DNA from: Symsagittifera roscoffensis
Lineage: Eukaryota > Xenacoelomorpha > Acoela > Convolutidae
Direction of reading: 5' to 3'
NCBI RefSeq assembly: GCF_963678635.1
Contig: NC_087062.1
Location: 32,957,651 to 33,021,650, forward strand
DNA: 64,000 nt
The translations under genes were made by a program, and so were the position numbers. Each line of letters begins with the position of its first letter. The stretch's first letter is position 1. The notes beneath the pieces are model-generated. The model saw only the letters and a program-made list of their open reading frames with translations. It was not told the DNA's origin and ran no database searches. This document shows, piece by piece, positions 56,100 to 64,000 of this stretch.

Positions 56100-58960
56100 T
56101 TCTCTCATACTGTCTCGGTAGCAAACACTCCATAGTCTTCATCTTCGTTTTGCTATTCGAGGTTTTTTCTGATATTTGTTTCATATTGCGAAAACTCATA
56201 CGCTCTGTCCATTCGACTCTCCGCTGCCTCTTTCAGTTTTTTGCAAAATGCTTTGGAATAACATGAATCTTTGATTGTTGACGTTGGGTTCTTCATTCGA
56301 AGCCAACTTTCAATTTTCAATAAAATTGAACTGTTAATATCTCTGTACGTTTATTTTGGTAAAAGTTTTTATCACTTTGCTTTCTCAGAGATAAGGATAA
56401 CCTCGATTTCAGCAATCTATCTGCTTCATTTTAACCAACCGCTCGTTTTAACCAACCTTTTGTCATCATCCGTATGGTGGAAATTTCTTCGCTCCGTCAA
56501 GTTAACGCCGTGTTGTTTGTTCCTTCCCTTTCAGTTTTCGTTGGCTGATCTTATATTTGAACTTGTTCTTCCAACGTTGGAAACAAATTTTTCGGTCACA
56601 CATCACATTCTTTTCCATTTAAAATTCAATTTCCAATTCCTATCTCGCTATCTCCAAAAGCTAAGATTTTTGGATCCAGTCCGCACGTTATACCGGTGTG
56701 TCTTGGGATGGGTTATTCCCTAAAAAAATACTGGCTTGCGGAATTCATCTGGAAAACATCTCCTTCCCATCTTGATAATCGAACCAAGGTCTCCGGTTTT
56801 CTTTTATCAGCCCTATCTCACACTGCCCTCATAGCAAACACTCCATAGTCTTCCTCTTCGTTTTGCTCTGCTAGGTTTATTATGACTTTTGTTTCCTTTT
56901 GTGGAAACTCATTTGCTCCGTCCATTCGACTCATCGCTGCCTCTTCCAGTTCTTCGCAACATGTCCTCGGCCACTATAATTATAGCAGGAAACTTTTATA
57001 ATTTCTGTCTATTTCTGGCCCATTTATTCCGTTTCGTTCACCGGTTCTCTTTTTGCCCGTAGCGTTCTCTCTGGGTTCAACCGTTTTCTGCCAAAATTTG
57101 GAAGTCTTTCCATGAATCTTTTGTACACGACTTTTCCATGTTCCCTGAACTCTGCAAATTGAAACGTATCTCCCGGGCTTGATGTTTCCTTACATAATTG
57201 ACATTTCGTTTGTTTTTTCCTCATTTTAAACATGATCATATCCCGTACGATAGATTCCACCTTTTATCTAAAAGCACACACCCAGTTTCACTCACTAAGT
57301 GCTCCGAACAAAAGTTTTATGCTACATTTTTTCTATGTTTTTTTAAAACTTGAATTTTTGATTGGTAACGTTCGGGCTTTTCATGAGTACATCCGATGTC
57401 ACTTTTCGCAATTCAATAGAATTGAATTCGTTAATTTCTCTCTTTTTGACCTTGCTTTCAATTTAATAAGGATGTTCTCGATTCCAGTCACTTATCTGCT
57501 TCACCCACGTGCTCGTTTTCAACAACTTTTTCTCATCGTTTGCTCGGTGGCTTTTTTTTGTTGTCTCCATGAAGCTGACGCCGTGTTGTTTCTTCCTCCC
57601 CCATCAGTTTTTGCTGGCTGATCTTCTATTAGAACCGGTTTCTTCGCTTAGGAACGTATTAATCAGTAGGACATTTTAGTGGAACAGAATTCCATTTTCT
57701 CTTTGTTCTCTCACTATCTCCACAGGCTATTTTTTGGACCCAGTCTTCAATTGATACCGGTGGTTCTTAGGATAGGCTATTCTCATAAAGCATCTAGGCC
57801 GTGTTAGCTCGATCCCATTTGTGACTGAATCATATTGAAGTTTGTCTTTGCACTACCTGTAATGTAAATCAGTGAAAAAACGTTATAGAAGTAATTTGAG
57901 TTATTTCTTTTTTTTTTAAATTGTGATCACTTGCAGTGTTGGTCTTAACGGTCAAAAAACTTTAAGTATTAGCGTAATATGTATGTATCTAACGAACATA
58001 ATATAGGTCTACTCTACAAAACAGGTAACTTTTCCAGTTTTTCTAGGTTTTGTTTCTGGATTAGTGAAATTTAAGAAACCAAAAAATTGAAAAAACAGAT
58101 CAACGAAAAGTATAAATTAAATTATTGTAAAAATTATTAAAAAACTTTTTTATCTAACCATTTTTTCTTAGTTTTTTCGAAAACCAAAAAAAGAAGAACT
58201 GATTTATTTGGGTGGTGTTTTGAAAGATATTTTACATGAAATTTTTTATAACATTAATGGTTTTGAAAATCGCCATTTTGTTATATTCTAAACTAATTTG
58301 AGCCCAATCTGAACGTTTTTCAATGATGTTGAACTAAGAAGGTGAGACAAATTTGTTAATGCGTCGCAAATTATTCTGCGCATAAAAACATTTCAGGCAG
58401 AATATTCTGCGCATAAAAACATTTTAGTGCTTATGCTTTATCAAAATTTTCTTCATCAAGACTATTTAAAACCTTTTATAGTGCAGTCCATTCGACTCAC
58501 CGCTGCCTCTTCTAGTTCTTCGCAAAATGTCCTCGGCCACTACAGTTATAACAGGAAACTTTTATAATTTTTGTCTAGTACTGGCCCATTTATTCCGTTT
58601 CGTTTACGGGTTCTCTTTTCGCCCCGTAGCGTTATCTCTGGGTTAAACCAATTTCTGCTAAAATTCGGAGATCTATCACTGAATCTTTTGTACATGATTA
58701 TTCCATGTTCCCTCAACACTGCAAATTGAAGCGCATCTCCGGGCTTAATGTTTTTTTTTCTTCATAACTGACTCCTCGTCTCTTTTTTCCTCATACTAAA
58801 AATGATCATACCCCCTACGATAGATTCTTCCTTTGGTCTTAAAACACATCCAGTTTAATTCACTAAAAGCTCCAAACAAAGGTTTTATGCTTCATTTTTC
58901 TATGTTTTTTTTAAACGTGAATCTTTGAATCTTGCTCACCAACCGTAAGTTTTATCTTAA
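56100..58960 (-). pseudogene. Tandem relics of a CCHC-type gag gene
   Basis: Minus-strand translation near 56960-56995 gives CYNYSGRGHVAKNW and near 58525-58560 CYNCSGRGHFAKN followed by a stop. Both are decayed CX2CX4HX4C zinc knuckles with the last Cys lost. Upstream, 57260-57024 is open (FMERLPNFGRKRLNPERTL). The plus-strand block 56930-57350 recurs at 58487-58930. The block starting near 56110 (AGCAAACACTCCATAGTC) recurs at about 56830, and 56280-56720 resembles 57350-57640. These are tandem partial copies of one gag region. Confidence 0.65.
57640..58480. other. AT-rich spacer between gag relics
   Basis: No gene seen. Contains a short direct repeat AATATTCTGCGCATAAAAACATTT near 58370-58425 (two copies, the first slightly diverged). 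Confidence 0.5.
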
Positions 58961-59207
58961 TATAGTATATGTTTGTAGAAGCGGTAGAAGCATTGGTACC
59001 AAAATGCCTTTTTACGGACTTTCTGTTTTTATGCTCAATTGTAGACTATATTAGATATTATCTCTGGCATGTGTGATAAAATTTTTAATTTATGACCAGA
59101 TAGATGAATTTGTTAGAGCGAAGTTCGAGTTAATTCAAACCAGCGACTTGCTGCTATCTACCTTTATAGATAAACTTTTTTTAAATTCTTGTCACATTTA
59201 AATCAAA

Positions 59208-61541
59208 ATGGCTGTCATTATCAATAAGGTATTCGAAAGAGAAGTCATTATCAGATCTACGGAAGACGAAGACAACCACAACGAGGAGGCTTTACTACGA
59301 GAAAGCAAGTTGTCGGTACTCGACAAAATCCAGAACGAGACCCAAGTAAAAATGACGTTTTTCTACGACTATGTTGTGGAGCATGCTCAAATTGAGAATG
59401 CCTTGCAGAAAGTGATCAATCGGTATCCAGAGCTTAGCGGCCGGTGAGTGAATACAAACAATATAATAATCAAGGCCAAACTATTGACAATATCGATTAC
59501 CCTGAGAATCTTTATCGGTTAAAAAGTAGTCACTGGGTTGGTTAAATGTTTTGACATGGTTTCAACCTGTTAATTGAGTAAAAAATTGATTTCCGAGGTC
59601 AGAATCTGCAGTTGGTTATTGGGTTCAGATTGGTTGGTTATTGGGTTCAGATTGGTTGAATGAAAAGGATATTGCCAAATATTTGGCACTACAACTATAC
59701 ATCAAATTATTTAGACTTATGATAACCATTTGTTTTTTTTTCTATGAAATTATCATCTGTTTGTAACAATAACGCTGATGCTGGGTAGGAAAGTTTGTTT
59801 GTGCGAAACTTATTTTGTTAGAAAAACTAAATGGTGTTTCAAACATTTCTTATTATTGTTGAATATAATGATTTTTTTTCTACAAAAACTGTATGTATCC
59901 GAGATTCAGTTTAATTTTAGCCTCAACGATGAGCGCGATCGTATTGTTCTAAGCAACCAGGGTTCAATCATCCAGTATCTTCATCCATCAATAATTTCAA
60001 TCGATGATCTTAACGACAACAAGTTCGACCATCAGTACTGCTGTGAAAACTTTTTCTTCCCGCAGGGCACAGAAGAAGGGTATCTGATGACGGTGACAGT
60101 CCAGGAGCTATCGGGAGCTTCTGGGATGGTGATCCATTTTGGGATCCATCATAAACTATGCGATGTGATTGGAGCTTTCCTTGTAGTCGCTGACTTTTGT
60201 TCTCAAGTTAAGAACGGATGCTTGAAATATGAAAAAGTGCGCTTGGATAATTTCCAACTTTTTATAGTTTGACCTTTTTTTAAAAAAAAATTGCCTGCGG
60301 TGCAGAACATTTTTTGACGAAATAGGGTCCGTATAGTATTTTCGGAAAGCTCGGAAAGGGAAAATTGTTCGACCTAAAAAAAGCTAGGCAAAATTCTTAA
60401 AAATTTTTGAAACATCCCCCCCCTCCCGAAAAAATTTCTGCATATCATTTTGGTCAAATAAGGTTGGAAAAATAGATCGAAGTTGCTTTCAAAAAGAAAA
60501 AGTTTCTGAACCCAAAATCTTCATAAATTGATCAATATTTGCAGAAAATATTATACCCATTAGAAAAATAAATAAAAATTGGCAAGCAATTACACATGCC
60601 TCGAAAACTAGAGCTTTTGTTATAAGCCCAAATATGTAAAAAGAAGATGAAAATAGGATTTTTCAAATATTGTCATACCTAATTGGTTGTGTATATTTCA
60701 GATTCATCAGCTTAATAGAACCAACTATGTGAAACCTTCGGGAAAATTACCTATTTTTGACCATCCAATCTTGTCATTTGATTCTCAATCTGAGCTCCAT
60801 GAGAAAGTAGTCAACAATTTTCTGGACGCGATTTCAAAAATGACTTGGAAAACGATTCATTTAGTACTAACCCAAGAAAAAATGAAGCAACTCAAAGTTG
60901 ATTGTGTATCTGAAGAGAGCTCACAAGCAAAAGAAGTTTACACTGAAAAGAACAGCTGTTTTGCTTCAACAAGCGATCGTCTTCTCAGCCTAATTTTTCA
61001 AGCATTCGTTGACACCGATTTGATGTCAAGTGACACAAAAAGCGATGTTTATGAGACGTTGGTTCCAGTTAACGCTAGGTGTCGCAGGAACCCAGAAGCG
61101 CCCCCTACACTTTTTGGAAATATGGTCATCCATTTCGCCACTAGACTGTCCAAGAAAAATTCAAAAAATGTAAAACCAGTCGAACTCGCTTCTGATATTC
61201 GAAAAGAAATTCAAAAAATCAACGAAGAATACTATCAATCGGTAGTTGACACAGTTTCGCAGAAGAAAATTGCGAAACCTAGAGGATGTTTTGACATGCA
61301 GACGATGCGTTTCTCAAGCTGGGATAAACTTTTCGACTGGTACAAAGACGCTGACCTTGGCCGGGGAATTCCTCTCAAGTTCACCCAGCTGTTCAAAAGT
61401 TCTGACACTTGTTGCAAAATTCTACCTCGTAATGAAAAAGGTGATTTGGACCTGCTAATTACTTTAGCTGACGAGCAAATTGACAGATTCCTTGACCACA
61501 AGAACATAAAACCTTATTTTACTCTCAACAGTGATATTTGA
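59208..61541 (+). CDS. BAHD-family acyltransferase, 3 exons
   Basis: Exons are inferred as 59208-59443, 59921-60206 and 60702-61541 (GT-AG, phases 2 and 0), giving 453 residues, the usual BAHD size. BAHD enzymes transfer acyl groups from acyl-CoA to alcohols or amines. The catalytic HXXXD is HHKLCD (His156, Asp160), in the usual place after a beta-strand-like MVIHFGI. The structural DFGWG motif appears as DLGRG (392-396). The N-terminal YPELSGR and the mid-protein GN segment (TLFGNMVIH) also fit. Donors are CG/GTGAGT and CAA/GTTAAG; acceptors are ATTTTAG/CCT and TTTCAG/ATT. Substrate cannot be predicted. The family is best known from plants and fungi. Confidence 0.88.
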
Positions 61542-61590
61542 AAAATTGTCATTGTTGAAACAGGAAAAATTGTTGGATATATTCAATTGA

Positions 61591-61607
61591 AATAAAAATA
61601 AATAAAT
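61591..61607 (+). terminator. Poly-A signal of the BAHD gene
   Basis: AATAAAAATAAATAAAT begins 50 bp after the stop codon and contains overlapping AATAAA signals. Confidence 0.7.
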
Positions 61608-61658
61608 TCCTACCTTCAAATTTTATTTCTTTTCATGGTACTCTGTGTTTGATATGCT

Positions 61659-62136
61659 CCTTTAGAACGGGTGCCGGACATCAAGCCGATGGGACTTCCA
61701 GCAGAATAATAAAATTAGGGACTTCAAGCCGAATAGTACCTTATAAACTCGTGAAATATGATTAATTTGAAAACTTTTTTGAATAATTTCTGAATTTCAT
61801 GATCTTTCTTCACAAGTTATTGGCGTTTTCATAAAATTTAAGCCTCCAAATGATGTTTCGGAGAAAGTTGAAAAGTAAAACATGGTTGAAGGCATTTTTC
61901 ATGTTTATAATTTATGCATTTCAAAAACCGGCTGATGTTATTAACGGATGCCAACCACAAGTGGTGCATTGTCATGAATAACGTTTATTATGGACTAAAC
62001 TTGCCAAAACTTTTAACAAATAACGTTTTAAAGATGATAAAATAGTGTTTTGAGGTGCTTGGAAAGTTTTAATTTCGACCTGAAGTCCCTTCGGCTTGAC
62101 GTCCCGTCGGGTTGTTGTCCTAGACCCCTTTAGAAC
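61659..62136. mobile_element. MITE-like element with 10-bp target-site duplication
   Basis: CCTTTAGAAC occurs at 61659-61668 and again at 62127-62136. The 458 bp between begin GGGTGCCGGACATCAAGCCG, and the reverse complement of the other end begins GGTCTAGGACAACAACCCG. This is a terminal inverted repeat of about 30 bp with roughly 22 matches. Subterminal GGGACTTCAAGCCGAA motifs occur in both halves. There is no coding capacity. A 10-bp duplication fits Mutator-like (MULE) elements best. It lies in the 3' flank of the BAHD gene. Confidence 0.75.
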
Positions 62137-62219
62137 AAATGAACAAGAAGCGACCGCTGACACCTGAAAGATGTCTCATCTACAGAATCGCATGTGACTA
62201 ACCACTATCATTAAGCTCG

Positions 62220-63240
62220 ACCAGCATAAATTTGTTTAATTGCATTTTTGACACAGCACTCACCGCACTGACAAAAACGATCGATTTTAGCATGCAAAAA
62301 GAATATAGATTAAATTGAGATTGATTTTAGCCTGAAAACAGTATGAAAACTAAATAGAAAAGATAAAGTTTGGTTTGATCAATTCAAAATTGATTTAAAT
62401 TGATTGTAAGTCCCAGCTTAAAAAACATCGATCCAAATCACAATTTTAAGTCTAAAGAAATCCATTTTTTCCACTATGTTGTTGTTTGTATTTTTGGAGG
62501 CATTAAAATGTACTTGAATCAATTTAAATTGAACTTTGTCCCGTTTTTTTTCTATTTCATCGATTTTGAGTTTGCGTTGCCAATCATTTTTATATCTACA
62601 TCCATATCGTCTCGTATAATAAAAAGACTAAAAGATCATAAAAAATCAAATTTCGTACCAGTTTGGCATGATTTAAGGTGCCATCTGATTTATATTGACC
62701 TATTTCTTTATTTGTTTTCTAGAATTTTGCTCAAAATCTGGCTCACATTGATTTTTTTCCTAGTTTTGTAGCATTATTTTAAGCTCAAAATCTGATTTGC
62801 ATTGAACAATTTTTAAATTCTTTGCATAGCTTTTTTTTGCTCAAAATCCTATTTATATTGATGATTTTCTACAATTTAATTGCATGTTTTTGATCTCAAA
62901 ATTTGATTTATCTCAAGCATTTGTGTGGTTTTTAGTTCAATTTTTTCTTAAATCGATTCAAAATAGATGTTATAGACACTAGAATTGATAGACTCACGTG
63001 TACTGTAAAAAAGATTTCGGCAAATGGAATTCGGCAAGACTCGGATACACTTTACTGAATAAAAATCCATCCGCTCGATTTAAATCAAATTTTTAGACAC
63101 TTAAATTGATCCAAAAGTTTCATGAAAGGTTGATTTAAATTGATTTAAAATCTTTTTCAGTTCCTAACCTTAACATTGTTAATCGAGTTGGATTGATTTA
63201 AAATCAATTCAAATCGATCCAAAACCACTTTTCTCCGTGC
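62220..63240. repeat. Degenerate AT-rich repeats with GCTCAAAATCTGATTT and GATTTAAATTGATT words
   Basis: GCTCAAAATC-type starts occur near 62733, 62783, 62840 and 62893 (spacing about 50-57 bp), each followed by TATTGA/CATTGA and a T-rich tract. Around them, ATTGATTTAAAT words recur (62390, 63075, 63130, 63190). An open plus-strand frame at 62400-62771 runs through the repeats and is not considered a gene. Confidence 0.6.
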
Positions 63241-64000
63241 ATTTCGATCACTTTAGAATGCTTGGAAATTTCATCCACAACCACACTCCAGAGGATGGTC
63301 GTAAAAAACTTTTCCAGTCAGTACTTTTCCTGTCTGATTATTGTTTGTATAATCTAAATACACTTCCGATTATCAAGCGTTATCAAACCGGAAAAAAAGA
63401 CTTACTTCGGGTTAATAATTAGTTACACAAAATCACTTGAATCATTTTACCTTTGGTTCATAAAAATAAAAAAAGACATTAATTCGCTCTTGTGGCAATA
63501 ACTTAACACCTATGCTTAAAAAGGCAAAGGTCATTGATTCAATTCCGGTCAGGGCCTGTTTTTCTGTTATTTGCTCTTCTTAAGATTGAGAAATTTATTT
63601 TAAATCGATTCCGATTGATTGCATTGAAAATGGCGAGGAACTTTGTATTCGGGTGTGTTTTAATTTTTTCCACGCAAAATCAGGTACCACTAATAGTCAT
63701 CTGAATTAGTCAAATGATTCAGCAAGATCAAGTTTTATCAGTCAAGATCCAATTGGTATTAAGGCATTAAAAAGCTGTCCCAGTGTCGAGAAAATTTTTT
63801 AAAGTTTTTGATTTCTGGCTAATTTTCGAGCGAGTATAGCGAGTTAAAAATCATTTTTTAATATTGTTGTTCGATTGTGGAGCTTGCTTTTCTCTTATCA
63901 AAAGGAAAGAACAGAACAGAAAAATTCAGAAATCGAATCACCAACAAAAAGCAAACTTGAACGTGAACAAGTTCGGTGACTTTTTTTAGAGAAAACACAA
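63241..64000. other. Repeat DNA at window end, including a tRNA-like stretch and a P-like repeat
   Basis: 63376-63440 resembles 48625-48720. 63486-63555 could fold partly like a tRNA: ends GCTCTTG and TCAGGGC pair, and GATTCAATTCC resembles a Pol III B box. However, the T stem does not pair. 63630-63725 (GGCGAGGAACTTTGTATTCGG ... CAGGTACCACTAATAGTCATC) is a diverged relative of repeat P. Together they could be a tRNA-derived SINE and its neighbour. No gene. Confidence 0.4.

Noticed and set aside
56271-56723. 150-codon plus-strand open frame
   Set aside because: It lies antisense to the gag relics, is Phe/Leu/Ser-rich from T-rich DNA, and the tandem copy near 57350-57620 does not keep the same protein.
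62400-62771. 123-codon plus-strand frame
   Set aside because: Phe/Ile-rich translation of AT-rich degenerate repeats without start context or recognisable domain.

Overview
This is eukaryotic nuclear DNA, most likely from an invertebrate animal. The host genes have GT-AG introns, non-coding DNA is very AT-rich, and the mobile elements are of animal-type families (Ty3/gypsy with a long RNase H-integrase linker, an L1/Tx1-like LINE). I cannot name the species. Two of the host genes, a fungal/plant-looking ADP/ATP carrier and a BAHD acyltransferase, are unusual for an animal, so a non-animal host is not excluded. One 200-base assembly gap is present. No rRNA gene, intact tRNA gene or CRISPR array was seen. 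Layout. 1-11.37 kb (+): two decayed Ty3/gypsy copies (Gy1, Gy2) arranged integrase - putative LTR - gag/SGNH frame. A 4.29-kb segment is duplicated in tandem, and both copies carry the same stop codons and the same lost integrase catalytic Glu. 11.38-26.53 kb: a tandem array (K1-K4) of a unit of about 5.85 kb. Each full unit has a large, broken, unrecognised reading frame on the minus strand followed by about 2.4 kb (the B segment) holding a retroelement fragment on the plus strand. 26.59-32.43 kb (-): two related LINEs head to tail, one nearly complete (ORF1, ORF2, poly-A tail) and one reduced to an ORF1 relic. 33.5-48.2 kb (+): two host genes, a single-exon type II membrane coiled-coil protein resembling the GOLM1/GOLM2 group and a three-exon ADP/ATP carrier with a 4.9-kb first intron. 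The last two carrier exons, with about 4 kb of the preceding intron, are repeated once more downstream. 48.2-59.2 kb: gene-poor AT-rich DNA made of diverged repeats, a satellite-like array, a perfect 71-bp inverted repeat, the gap, and minus-strand relics of a CCHC gag protein. 59.2-61.6 kb (+): a three-exon BAHD-family acyltransferase, followed by a MITE-like element with a 10-bp target-site duplication, then repeats to the end. How it fits together. Only three genes look functional: the GOLM-like protein, the ADP/ATP carrier and the BAHD enzyme. They have no obvious shared pathway. The GOLM-like stop and the carrier ATG are 380 bp apart on the same strand. The rest is a mosaic of mobile elements modified by segmental tandem duplication, seen independently in the gypsy region, the K array, the carrier gene and the 56-59 kb relics. 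Because three of these duplications are nearly identical and one borders a gap region, assembly error must be considered before any biological reading.
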